Shown here one piece after another: positions 48,510 to 59,894 of a stretch of 64,000 nt of DNA. The stretch is from Zanthoxylum bungeanum (Eukaryota > Streptophyta > Magnoliopsida > Sapindales > Rutaceae): NCBI GenBank assembly GCA_019454045.1, contig SKCR01036125.1, positions 1 through 64,000 on the forward strand. Reading direction: 5' to 3'. Made by a program: the position numbers and the translations under genes. The notes under the pieces were generated by a model, which was not told the origin of the DNA, ran no database searches, and saw nothing but the letters and a program-made list of their open reading frames with translations. How positions within the stretch are numbered: the stretch's first letter is position 1; every line of letters starts with the position of its first letter.

Positions 48510-48767
48510 CCTAACTTTTTTCCTCTGAATCAACTAAGCCTTGGCTTTGGCACAACAAATTTAGTGATCCCAGTCAAGCGCGACCCATTGACCATGGAAA
48601 GCTTCGTAATCAATGTCGATGGACAAGAAGTGGTCTTGACTTTGGCCAACAAACCACAACTTAGACAAGACACTGATATGGAACAAAACTCTCGTGATTC
48701 AAACACATCCTCGATGGACAAAGGCCTTGACTTTGGCCAACAAGCCAATGCCAGTCTCGGATTTTGA
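48510..48767 (+). other. Antisense open frame in the family-2 leader, copy 1
   Basis: Lies opposite to the direction of the - strand element, before gag. The frame is open from about 48510 to 48767: FPLNQLSLGFGTTNL, IPVKRDPLTMESFVINVDG, LTLANKPQL. No ATG is placed as in copy 2; a GTG stands at 48564. The other family-2 copy has the same frame at 53884-54162. I do not recognise the protein. Differences between the copies are mostly conservative in this frame (N/D, L/M, D/N, I/V). It may be a chance frame created by the repeated leader words. Confidence 0.35.
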
Positions 48768-50302
48768 GTGAGAATCACTCAATGGAAGGAAAGACGCTTA
48801 ATATTTTGCGAAGGTTTTTCGAGTGCAAATTGGCAACCAATTTATTATCTTTGTTAATGTCTCATCATCATACACCATTAAACATGCATTCTAAACACAT
48901 AATAAAGCGCATATGATAAAATAATAATGATATGCGGATGGATACTTTACACATTGATCCTAGATCAAATCTCTCCATTTTCTCTCTCCCGCTAGCACAA
49001 ATATTTCTTCTACCCGTTATACTACACTTCTAAAGAAACCTCATTTACATTGAGGGAATAGGTGAGAAGAGAATACAAAGAATAAGGAGGTAATAAGGCT
49101 GGACACGCAGGTCCAATTAATAAATCAAATTTATTACGACAATTTCTAAAATTGCCCCACCCATCTAATATCCATCTGATATACATTATTCATGCATCGC
49201 AACCATGTATTCACACAAGCATGTTATCAATCAATCTAATCAAATTAATTAATGTGATAATTAGTGATCATCCAATGTTCAAACAACGATTTGATTTTGC
49301 TCGAGTCAAACTCGTTTTGCGAATAAGTACTCAAAGTACGAATTCTCGAATTAAATTAAACTACATAATTAAATCCAATTCAATTTGTATTTAATACTAA
49401 TTCACTATTTAATTCCAAATTAAATACTACACTTTATTAACGAACTTTTACGACTTAAATTCCAAATTAATCGTTTCGGGTCTCAAAGCCCGATTAACGT
49501 CCAACGTCAATTTAATTAAAGTCCAATGGGCTTTTAATTAATTTCTTGAGGCGTGGACTTTTGGTCAACTCGGGTTAAATCGAATAACCAGAGTCCAATC
49601 CGGGAGTTACCCCATAAGCCCAGAAATCAATTTATGCCCATTAGGCCCAATTAAACTTTAAAGGTCCATTAAGTCTCATTTGGACTTTATGGAGGCGGTT
49701 TTGGGCCCAATTGGATCCAACCAATTTTGCCTAAACCCAACTTATTACAACTAAGCCCAATAAGCCCAATAACAACATAACAAGCCCAAATCCAATTTAG
49801 GCCCATTAACTAAATTACTAAAATCCAATTTTACAATTTAATTAATCAAAGTGCATTAACATAATTAATCACCCAAATCATTATTTCCAAAACACAAATT
49901 AGGCTAATTAATCATGCTCATCTACATCAATTAGTGTCCAACACAAATTACTCAAAAATCAAACCCAATCATGCTCATAATGTCTCGGTAAAGGAAGGAT
50001 TTTTACATCAAATTCGAATTCAATCCAATTAAATCCAATTCATATTAAATCAACATTCCCAATTGATTTCCAACACATTCAATGATCAAAAATCAAAAAA
50101 CCCAAGACATCAAATTTAGGGCACCATTCGGCCATGCGAATTTTTGGGGCATATTTGTTCCAAATAATTTTTAATCAAATTGATCCAATCAATCATCAAT
50201 TAAAACACATTCAAGCATACTTAATCATCCAATTTCATAATTACATGCTCAAATTCATTTTACCCAAATTTTAACCCCTGAATCAATTTCATGCTTTTCC
50301 TT

Positions 50303-50316
50303 GCTCATGATACCAT
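50303..50316 (-). other. Primer binding site of the - strand family-2 element
   Basis: On the - strand ATGGTATCATGAGC directly follows the LTR end CCAACA; tRNA-iMet type with small changes. Confidence 0.85.
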
Positions 50317-52282
50317 TGTTGGAGATTCTAACCATCCCAAGATCAACAAACAAGCATGAAACACAAGTGAATACATTCGAGGAAGTCGCAGAATACTTAC
50401 ATCGATCGGTTGAGCGACGCTTTGACGAACAAAAACTTTTCTGCTCGGCAGTGGACTGCTCACGGCAGTGCAATGAATTTCCTCATTTTTTCGGCCAAAG
50501 GATCATCTTGAAAAAGCTCCAAGCTTCGTCAAACGATTCCCGGCTCATGGGTGGACTTCCCTATCACCTTCGCATGTCTCTCGGAGTGCTAGCTCTCTTG
50601 ATTTTTGCCACAAAAATCCACACTTTGCTTCCCATTATTTTCGATTTTTGCAAACCAGAAACCAGAAAATGCACAGCCCTTTGGGCTTGAGAAAGATGAA
50701 GAGAATGGAGAGAGAGAAGAGTTAAAATGTGTTAAGTGTTTTGGTAATTCAATTTCTAAAATCATATACCAATTTTGGTTCCAAAAGTCAAGGCAATTAA
50801 TGCCCACAAATGCCAACCACACACATCACTCAATCACATCAATCACAAGTTGTCAAGTCACATCACTCAAAGTGAAAAGTGATTTGACGGTTGATGCGAC
50901 TAATGATTTGACGCTTGATTTGACTTGCGTGCCGTACTCGCATTCGAAATGCGAATGCGCTCGCAAATAATCTCGGGCTCGGGTTCTGTAATTCCAAATT
51001 AACAAATTTTCCGTCACGACGTAATTAAATGATTACGCCTAGCGAAATCACTATTCACGTCGCTAACGAATTAATTCTAAATTAACTCCTTCGCCCGAAT
51101 TAAAATCTAATTTTAATTCTGCGTCGAAATCCAATTTCTTTTAATATATCAAATATATTAATTTATCGATTAATTCCAAATTAATCGTTCTCTCTCTTTA
51201 AATGATATTTTATCCCAGATAAAATATCTCCGTAATTAATCCAAGATTAATTTTCTCTCTCATCTTATTAATCCCAGATTAATTAAAAGTGTGAGTTATA
51301 CGTCATCGGTGAATCTTTGGGAAGCGACCCATGAGATCCCCGGATATGTTGGCAGTAAATTCGGTCGTCGGACTATCCGAACACGTAAGTACCTTGTACT
51401 ACGTTTGTACCGATTTACAAGACAAGGTTGGCTTCTAGTAAAGCATCATGCCTACCCGATTCTCCAGAAATATCCTTACAGGAATAAATGATCTATATCA
51501 GGCGTAGTATACGTAGTATTGCGTATTTCTGTCCAATATCGAATGATCACATGCAAGGCCTGAGGCTAGTACAGTGTCTGCCCCGTACGAAGCATATTAT
51601 CCCGACGTTTGCAACCTTTTTAGAGAACCAGTTCTGTATCACTGCGCGATCATCAACTCCATATGACTGGAGTGACACTTCAGTCTTAACATCACACTCA
51701 ACACACTACGATTCTCAATATACCCAGCATTGGCATACACAGAGCCTGTTAAAGCCCTGGACGACCGCAACCAAAGTATATTGATTGTCGCAAGTATTAG
51801 CGGTGCAAGTCTCAGGTTAAGACCAAATACACCTACCCTGATTTCGGACTTCCATAGACACATAGTCATACTACCAATGGAATTTCGAGGGTGTCTATCC
51901 AGAGCGAAGCTGTTTCCCGTACCATTGGTAAAACACAACCTCCTATTAAACTTGCATGAGTATCATATACCCAAATATATGAGAACTATGCCGTTGTGCC
52001 CTCACAACGCGCACAAGTGTAATACTAGTCTTTTACGTATTCATCGATGTCCAATCTCGATAATACTCTGACTAGGGATATTTAATGATTTATCCTTCAT
52101 GGATTGATATTGTCTCATATCATTCTCAATCCAGGAACAAATCACAGGGACCTCATATCATTTATATATCTAGGTGATCTAATCACAAATGATAAGAGTG
52201 AAATCTCATTTGTCACATAATTAATTTGTACAACACCATGATCTGTACAAATAGTGACGCTATGGGTCATAATTGTCCAACA
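50317..52282 (-). mobile_element. 5' LTR of the inserted - strand family-2 element
   Basis: On the - strand it starts TGTTGGACAATTATGACCC at 52282 and ends AATCTCCAACA at 50317, followed by the primer site. It is 1966 bp. Compared with the other LTR it lacks a stretch after GAAGCATAT (51590-51600). Confidence 0.92.
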
Positions 52283-52288
52283 CAACAA

Positions 52289-52301
52289 TGGTATCAGAGC
52301 C
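52289..52301 (+). other. Primer binding site of the + strand family-2 element
   Basis: TGGTATCAGAGCC, the standard tRNA-iMet site. It is separated from its LTR (ending 42512) by the whole inserted - strand element. Confidence 0.92.
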
Positions 52302-54478
52302 TTGATGAGCATGAAATTGAACTTAGGGTTTATATACTAAAATTTGGGTAAATTTGATTTGAGCATGTTTTAATCAAATTGTTTGTATGAGTATGCTTGT
52401 ATGTTATAACTTGGAGTTATACATGATCAATTTGAAGAAAATTCAATTGGATTAATTTTCCCCAAATGTTGTATGATGGCCGAATGCTTCATAACCCTAA
52501 TGTCATGGTATTTTTTATTCTTTTGATCATTCTTTAAAGACTTGGGATAAATTGATTAATGATTTAATTGGATTGAAATCGAAATCGTTTTTTTAAAATC
52601 CCTCAATGCCGTGAGCTTCAAAGCATGTAAATGAGATGATTTTTTGTTTCAATAATGTTGGACATGTATTGATGATGAATAAGCATGATTAATTAATTAG
52701 ATTAGTATTTTGGAAATGATAATTTAAATAAGTTAATCATGGCTAAGCACTTTAATTAATTAAATCATGATATTTGGAATATTAAAATTTAATTAGTTGG
52801 GCTTAATTTAGAATTGGGCTTAAAATGTTGTATTTGGCCTAATGGGCTTGGTTGGGCCAAGTTTTTAGGTCAATTGGATTGGATCCAAATTGGGCCTAAA
52901 TCATTCCATTAAGTCCAAATAGAACAAATGGGCCTTTTATGTTTAATTTGGCCTAATGGGCCTAAATTGGTTTCTTGGCAAATAAGGCGATTCCTTAATT
53001 GGGCTTTGGTATTTGGGTTTGACCCATATTGACCAAAGTCCATGCCTTAAGAAATTAATTGAAAGCCCATTGGACTTTAATTAAACGACATTGGATGTTA
53101 ATTGGGCTTTGAGACCCATTTGGATTAGATTTGGAATCTAAGTCGTAAAGGCGCATTAAAAGTGTAATTATTTAATTTGGAATTAAATATAGAATTAGTA
53201 TTGAATTCGAATTAAATTAGATTTAAATTGTAGTTCGATATAATTCAAGAATTTGTACTTTGAGTACTTATTCTTAAACGAGTTGGACTCGAGCAAATCA
53301 AATCGTTGTTTGAACATTGGATTATCACTTTATTCAAAGATTAATTAATTGGATTAGATTGATTGAATAACATGCTTTATGTGAATACATGGATGTGTTG
53401 AATGAATAATGTATATCGGATGGATATTAGAAGTGAAATGGCAATTTTGGAAATTGTTATTAATTTAAAATTTATTAAATTGGACCTGAAATTCTCTCGA
53501 TTCTTTGTAATTCTCTTCTCACTTAATTCCCCTCAATGTTAATGAGGTTTCTTTAATTGTATTATGTAATTGGGTAGAAGTAAGAATAGTGCTAGCCGGG
53601 GAGAGGAAATAGAGTGATTTGTTCTAGGAACAATCTATGAGATATCCATCCGCATATCATTATTAATTTATTTACTGCGCCTTATTATACTTTTAGAATG
53701 CATGCTTAAGGGTGTATGATGAGACCTAACAAATATAATAAATTGATTGCCAATTTACGTAAAAAAACCCTCAACAAATTTTAAGTGTTTTCCTTCCATT
53801 GAGGGATTCTTACTCAAGATCCAAGATTGGCACTGGTTTGTTGGCCAAAGTCAAGACCTTTGTCCATCGCGGATGTGTTTGAATCATAAAGGCTTTGTTC
53901 CATATCGTATGTCTTGTCCAAGTTGTGATTTATTGGCCAAAGTCAAGATCACTCTTTGTCCATCGACATCGATTACGAAACTTTCCAAAGTCAATGGGTT
54001 CCGCTTAACTGGAATCATTAAGCTTGTTGTGCCAAAGCCAAGGCTTAGTTGATTCAGAGGAAAAAGGTTAGGAACTATATTGGATATATTGGCATATATA
54101 TTGTATATATGTTTCGGACTTGGAGGTCCACCTATCAAATCTAGGAATTGGATGAGATCCAATTGATCTTAGAGATCTACCTAGTTAAATATCATACAGC
54201 TTGTTGGCCAAAGTCAAGGTTGTGCGTTATTTAACGGGATCCTAGCCCACTAGGAAACTAGGTTTCCCAAGTACTCAACAGAGGGTTAGAGGCTCGCCGA
54301 AAAATAGTGGGAGGCTAGTATTGAATTTACAATTTCGTTCAAATACTTAGCTTTACGCACTTTCAAATTATTTCGTCAATTATTTTTATTAGTTGGACTA
54401 ATATATTATTATTTTTCTTGTAACAGTTAGACTGTACCCATACATCGTTAATCGAATAGTTGGACTATTGTGGTTAAG
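52302..54478 (+). other. Leader of the + strand family-2 element
   Basis: A noncoding 2.2-kb leader with GGGCC/TTGGGC-rich words (52790-53060), three copies of TTGGCCAAAGTCAAG (53841, 53933, 54204) and an antisense open frame (53884-54162). Homologous to the leader of the - strand copy. Confidence 0.75.
53884..54162 (-). other. Antisense open frame in the family-2 leader, copy 2
   Basis: 92 codons opposite to the element's direction, starting MDLIQFLDLIGGPPSPKH and containing FPLNQLSLGFGTTSLMIPVK, then LESFVIDVDG and LTLANKSQL. The - strand family-2 copy has the same frame open (48510-48767). The sense strand is also open here (53747-54052), but its differences between copies are more radical. 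No known domain recognised; a chance frame remains possible. Confidence 0.4.
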
Positions 54479-55012
54479 ATGACAGGAAAGTTAAGCATTA
54501 GAGATATTGTCATGGGTGATAATGTCTTTAATGGCACAAACTTTCAAGATTGGGATATGAATCTCAGAATTGTTCTGGGATCCGAGAAGTTACTCTACAC
54601 TATAGAGAGACCTCTTGGGCCTAAGCCCTGACCTGATCAGTGCTTAAGCTAGAGCTTTGGAAGACTCATAGCGATGACAACGTGACTGCTCAATCGGTAA
54701 TGCTTGCTGCTATGACTCTGCAATTCCTTCATCAAAATAAGGGATTGGATCCCTATGAGATGATGGCGAAGTTGCATGATCTTCACCGATCTAATCTTAG
54801 ATCACAAAGATATGAGTTGCAGAAGAATCTCTTCCGCGCTTGCATGTCGGAGGGTACGTCTGTTGAGCACCATGTGTCACAGATGATTGCTGACATTGAG
54901 AAGTTCGGACAAATGGGCATCATCTTCGAGGCTGAGACTTCAATAGATTTGATCTTATAGTCTCTCCCCGACACTTGGAGTGGGTTCATCATGAACTACA
55001 ATATTATGTTCA
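54479..55012 (+). pseudogene. Copia gag of the + strand family-2 element, 3' deleted
   Basis: Starts MTGKLSIRDIVMGDNVFNG with FQDWDMNLRIVLGSEKLLY, typical copia gag. A stop and frameshift near 54630 move it to another frame, which is open for 106 codons (FLHQNKGLDPYEMMAKLHDL, then HHVSQMIADIEKFGQMG, the UBN2 region). It stops at 54958-54960 (just before SLPDTW). At about 55015 the text jumps into the middle of protease, so the gag end, zinc knuckle and protease active site are deleted. Confidence 0.88.
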
Positions 55013-55977
55013 ACAGTTTTGGCCGTTGGCACTTTTGTTTTGGAACTGCCCTCCGGGCATGTGCTTAAACTATCAGACTATTATTATGTACCTAGTTTGA
55101 CTAGGAATATTATTTATGTATCTATGTTAGCCCAATGTGGGTATACTTTTGTATTTAAAAACATTGGGTGTTTATGTATAAAAATGATATGGAAATTTGC
55201 ACTGCTGATGTAAATAATTGTCTTTATATTTTGAATATGAATCAATCTCAAACATATAATGTAACAAACAAAAGGCTTAAATTAAGTAACAAAGATGAAA
55301 CTTATATGTAGCATTTTCGTTTGGGACATATAAACAAGACACGTATATCCACACTTTCGAAGAGTGGGTACTTGGACGGATTTGATCCAAATTCATATGA
55401 CGTCTGCGAATCTTGTTTATTAGGCAAGATGTATAAATCACCTTTTAGCGGTAAAGGTGCACGTGCCACCGAACTGTTAGCCCTCGTTCATAGTGACGTA
55501 TGTGGGCCCATGTCTAGCCAGGCTAGAGGTGGCTATGAATACTTCATAACCTTTATGGATGATGCATCGCGTTATGGTTATGTGTATCTTATGAGACGAA
55601 AGTCGGAAACCTTTGAGAAATTCAAAGAGTTTCGACATGAAGTAGAAAAACAGATCGGTAAACATATTAAGGCATTACGGTCGGACCGTGGTGGTGAATA
55701 CTTGAGCAATGAGTTTCTCGATTACTTGAAAGAATATACTATTCTTTCACAGTGGACTCCTCCCGGAACACCGCAATTAAACGGTGTGTCTGAACGGAGA
55801 AACCGAACTTTGTTAAACATGGTAAGGTCTATGATGAGTCGCACAGAGCTATCTATTTCCTTCTGGGGATATGCATTGAACAATGCAATACTTATTTTGA
55901 ATAGGTTCCGTCAAAGTCTGTTCAACAGACTCCGTTTGAAATATGGACAGGAAAGAAACCGGGTTTCTCATTCCTGA
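55013..55977 (+). pseudogene. Copia protease end and integrase, + strand family-2 element
   Basis: Begins within protease: AVGTFVLELPSGHVL and YYVPSLTRNIIYVSML; the DTGC/DSGA active site is missing. After a few stops the integrase runs open from 55321 for 218 codons: LGHINKTRISTLSKSGYL and CESCLLGKM (zinc-binding region), VHSDVCGPM (first Asp), FMDDASRYGYVYLM (second Asp), LRSDRGGEYLSNEF, and NGVSERRNRTLLNMVRSMM (catalytic Glu). The catalytic triad is complete. A frameshift near 55915 (NRFRQSLFNRLRL) breaks the C-terminal part. Confidence 0.92.
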
Positions 55978-56299
55978 AGATTTGGGGTTGCTGGGCATAC
56001 GTTAAACGTTTGGAAGGTACCAAACTTGAACCCAAATCGGATAAATGTCTATTTGTAGGATATCCTAGGGAAACCAAAGGATATTACTTCCATCACCCAC
56101 AAGAGAACAAAGTATTTGTTGCTCTACATGCAGTTTTCCTTGAGAAGGAATTCCTAAATGCAGTAATAAGTGGGAGGAAAGTAGAACTCGATGCATCAGG
56201 GATGAGACTGTACCACAATCTTCAAATACACAAGGACCGTGTAGGTCGGAGAGAGTCAGAAAACAACCTGAGAGGTATAGGTTTCTGATCTCACCTCAT
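55978..56299 (+). pseudogene. Copia integrase C-terminal part, frameshifted
   Basis: Resumes in another frame: SFLKIWGCWAYVK, then KCLFVGYPRETKGYYFHHPQ and VFLEKEFL, the conserved C-terminal integrase region of copia elements. The frame ends with a stop at 56286-56288. The linker to RT follows in a third frame at 56300. Confidence 0.88.
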
Positions 56300-57212
56300 G
56301 TGGATATTAATCTTATTGAGGATGGTGAACCAGCTATGTATGAGGAAGCGATACAAGGTATCGACTCCGGTTTATGTCAAGATGCCATAAATTCCGAGAT
56401 GGACACCATGTACACCAACCAAGTTTGGACACTGGTTGATGCACTAGAGGGCGTAAAGCCTATTGGTTGCAAATGGGTCTTCAAGAGGAATACCGATATA
56501 ATGGCAACATACAAACGTACAAAGCTAGGCTTGTGGCGAAAGGGTATCATCAACGACATGGTGTCGATTACGACGAAACTTTTTCACCTGTTTCCATGAT
56601 TAAATCCATTTGGATAATGCTTGCTATTGCTGCATATTTCGATTACGAGATATGACAGATGGACGTCAAAACCGCTTTCCTTAACGGAAACCTTTTTGAG
56701 GATGTTTATATGCAACAGCCTGACGGTTTTATCGTTCCAAGACTTGCAAACAAGGTTTGTAAGTTAAATCGATCCATTTATGGATTGAAGCAAGCATCGC
56801 GTTCTTGGAACCAGCATTTTGATGAGATCATAAAAGAATATGATTTCGTTCAAAACGAGGATGATCCTTGTGTATATAAGAAGTTTAGTGGGAGAGCACT
56901 GACATTCATTGTCCTTTACATTGATGATGTATTGCTTATTGGCAATGACATTCCCATGTTAACATCGGTGAAAGCTTGGCTTTCATTAAAATTCTCCATG
57001 AAGGATCTAGGAGAAGCAGCCTTTATTCTGGGAATAAAGATCTACCGGGATAGATCTAGAAAGCTGCTTGGACTCTCCCAGAGCACGTACATTGACAAAG
57101 TGTTGAAGAGATTCAACATGGATCAGTCCAATAGGGGACTGTTGCCAGTGTCACATGGCGTCACTCTATCTAAGGACATGTGTCCTAAACTCAAGATGAG
57201 AGAGACAACATG
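56300..57212 (+). pseudogene. Copia reverse transcriptase, + strand family-2 element
   Basis: VWTLVDALEGVKPIGCKWVF marks the start of RT. A frameshift near 56500 leads to YKARLVAKGYHQRHGVDYDE with TFSPV. After a stop (56654) the frame is open from 56659 for 184 codons: MDVKTAFLNGNL, KLNRSIYGLKQASRSWNQHF, then VLYIDDVLLIG with the YIDD catalytic motif (family YVDD), and FSMKDLGEAAFILGIKI. Another frameshift near 57210 separates it from RNase H. Only a few lesions, so it is younger than the other pol remnants here. Confidence 0.94.
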
Positions 57213-57902
57213 AGTCGGATACCGTTCGCCTCGGCAGTCGGATCGATCATGTATGCCATGATATGTACGCGATCTGATGTCTTGTATGCTTTGAGCATGT
57301 ATAGTCGCTATCAGGCCCATCCAGGTGATGGTCACTGGATGGCGGTTAAGAATATCCTAAAGTATCTTAGAAGAACTAAGGATGCTTTCTTAATCTATGG
57401 AGATGGAGGACTTGAGGTAACTGGGTATACCGATGTAAGTTTCCAAATCGATAAAGACGACTGTAAGTCACAATTTGGGTACGTATTTTGTTTGAACAAC
57501 AGAGTAGTAAGATGGAAATCTTCCAAGCAAGAGACTGTTGCCGATTCAACAACAGAAGCGGAGTATATTGCTGCAGCTGAAGCAGCAAAAGAGGCAGTTT
57601 GGATCCGTAAATTCCTAATTGGATTAGGAGTAATTCCGTTAGCAGCTGAGCCCGTTCCATTGTATTGTGACAATAACAGGGCTATAGCGCAGGCTAAGGA
57701 ACCACAGTCTCATCAACAATCTAAGCGTGTTCTTCGACGTTTCCATCTGATTCGTGAGATCATACATCGTGGCAATGTGAAGATCGAGAAGGTCGCATCA
57801 GAGGACAACATTGCAGATCCACTGACGAAAGCTATTCCTCAGCAAAGGTTTGAGCGACATGTACATAGTTCAGGTATTAGATGCTTGAGTGACTGGCTAT
57901 AG
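57210..57902 (+). pseudogene. Copia RNase H, + strand family-2 element
   Basis: Open for 230 codons: PFASAVGSIMYAMICTRSD, NILKYLRRTKDAFLIYGD, then ETVADSTTEAEYIAAAEAAK, the copia RNase H signature, and LYCDNNRAIAQAKEP and NIADPLTKAIPQQRFERH. It ends with the natural pol stop at 57900-57902, followed directly by the polypurine tract. It belongs to one pol polyprotein with the preceding parts, but is out of frame with RT. Confidence 0.93.
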
Positions 57903-57903
57903 G

Positions 57904-57916
57904 CCAAGTGGGAGAT
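57904..57916 (+). other. Polypurine tract of the + strand family-2 element
   Basis: CCAAGTGGGAGAT between the pol stop and the LTR start. Confidence 0.9.
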
Positions 57917-59656
57917 TGTTAGATAATTATGACCCATAGCGTCACTATTTGTAAAAGACATTGTGGTTTTTGTACAAATTAACTATGTAGCAATGTAAAT
58001 TGGATTTTATCATTTTGTAATTTGATTACTTAAATATATAAATGATAAAAGTCCTTATGATAAGTTCCGAATTATAAGATATGAGACAGTATCAATCCAT
58101 AACGGTTTAATCATTAAATATCCCTAGTCGTAGTATTATCGAGACTGAACATCGATAATGCGGAATAGACTAGTATTGCACTTGTGCGTGTTATGGAAGC
58201 GTAACAGCATAGTTCTCATATATTTAAGTATTGGATACTTATGTCAGTGTGATTGGAGGTTGTGTTTACCGATGGTACAGAAACAGCTTCGCTCTGGATA
58301 GACCCTGCGGAATCTCATTGGTAGTATGAATTTGTGTGTATGGGAATCCGCATCAGGGTAGTTGTATTTGGTCTTAACCTGAAACTTGCATCGCTAGTAC
58401 TTGCGACAATCAATACGCTTTGGTTTTGGTCGTCCAGTACTTTAACAGGTTCTGTGTACGCCTATTCTGGGTTTATTGAGAATCGTAGTGTATTGGGTGT
58501 GATGTCAAGACGGAAGTATCACTTCAATCATATGGAGATGATGATCACGCATGGATACAGAACTGGTACTCTAAATGGTTGCAACCATCGGGATAATATA
58601 ACATGGTCATGATTATCCGATTAAAGAGACTAGTTTCTTGTAATCCGATATATGCTTCATACGGGGCAGACACTATTCCAGCCCCAAGCCTTGCATGTGA
58701 CATCCGATAGTGGATCGTAACACGCAATACTACGTATACTACGCCTGACATAGATTATATATTCCATTAAGAATATTTCAGGAGAATTGGGTAGGCACGG
58801 TGCTTTGCTAGAAGCCAACCATGTCTCGTAAATCGGTAAAAACGTAGTACGAGGTACGTACGTGTTCGGATAGTCCGACGACCGGATTTACTACCAACAT
58901 ATCCAGGGATCTCATGGGTCGCTTCCCGAAGATTCACCGATGATGTATGATTCGAGCATAATTAATCTGGGATTAATTACGGAGAGATTTTATCTAAGAT
59001 AAAATAATAATTGAAGAGATAGAATGATTAATTTGGAATTAATCGATAAAATAATATGTTCGATATATTAAACGAAATTAGATTTCGATGCGGAATTAAA
59101 ATTGGATTTTAATTCGGGCAAACGAATTATTTTAGAATTAATTCGCGAGCGACGTGAATAGTAATTTTTCTTGGCAAAATTATTTAATTAAATTTGATTT
59201 AATTACATCGCAACGGAAAATTCGTTAATTCGAAATTAGCGAACCCGAGCCCGAGATGTGTCGCGAGCCCACTCGGATTTTGAATCAAGTGGGGCCCACA
59301 TGTCACATCACTTGTCACTTTAATTACTTTTTGGTAATGGGTTTTTGTGAAGGAATGATGGTAACTTGAATGACCATTAAAGCTTGGAGCTTGGATTTCA
59401 TCAAGGTGCTAGTTCACACAAGGGATCATTCAAGGTGATAGGGAAACCAACCTTTGAGCTTGGAATCACCATTAAAGCTTGGAGCTTGGATTTCATCCCC
59501 AAAGGAGGAGCTTGGCGGAAAGTTGGAGGATCAAAGTTTTGTGTTTGACGCATCCAATATCCGATCTTTGTAAGTATGATTCCGCCATACTTTACTTTCG
59601 TATTCACATGATTTTAATTGCTTTATATGATCTTGGGAATGTCTTAGAGACCAACA
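57917..59656 (+). mobile_element. 3' LTR of the + strand family-2 element
   Basis: Starts TGTTAGATAATTATGACCC and ends GAGACCAACA, followed by the target duplication GTCGG (59657-59661). About 1.74 kb. It matches the 5' LTR (35230-35819 plus 41192-42512) except near 59370-59405, where about 230 bp are replaced by a short copy of downstream sequence. Confidence 0.92.
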
Positions 59657-59894
59657 GTCGGTTCAGTCAAAAACGTATTTTATGCCATTTTGCGGAAAAA
59701 TATTTTCGTAAAAGTTTCGCGATGTTTCTTGGTTATTTATTTCGTTATTTGATATCGAATAAATATGTTTAGGTGAAACATAAATGAATTATTCATATTT
59801 GATATTGAATAATTTATTTGGTAATTTAAAAAGTTTTAAGATTACAATTTCACCCGAACTGCGCTTCCGCCGCGCCCTTTTGCCCAAATCCCCA
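59657..59894 (+). mobile_element. 3' LTR of family 1, second segment
   Basis: The end of the outer LTR after the nested family-2 element. GTCGGTTCAGTCAAAAACG joins to the part that ends at 35229 and matches 23944-24178 of the 5' LTR. It ends at CCCCA (59894). Confidence 0.85.

Larger units (their letters stand above)
47980..50302 (-). other. Leader of the - strand family-2 element
   Basis: About 2.3 kb between primer site and gag, as in the + strand copy. It contains a cluster of TAGTCCAACTATTTAATCAA-type repeats (47980-48180), three copies of the 15-base word TTGGCCAAAGTCAAG (on the - strand), and an antisense open frame (48510-48767) conserved with the other copy. The part 49480-49900 is rich in GGGCC/AAGCCCAAT words. 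Confidence 0.7.
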
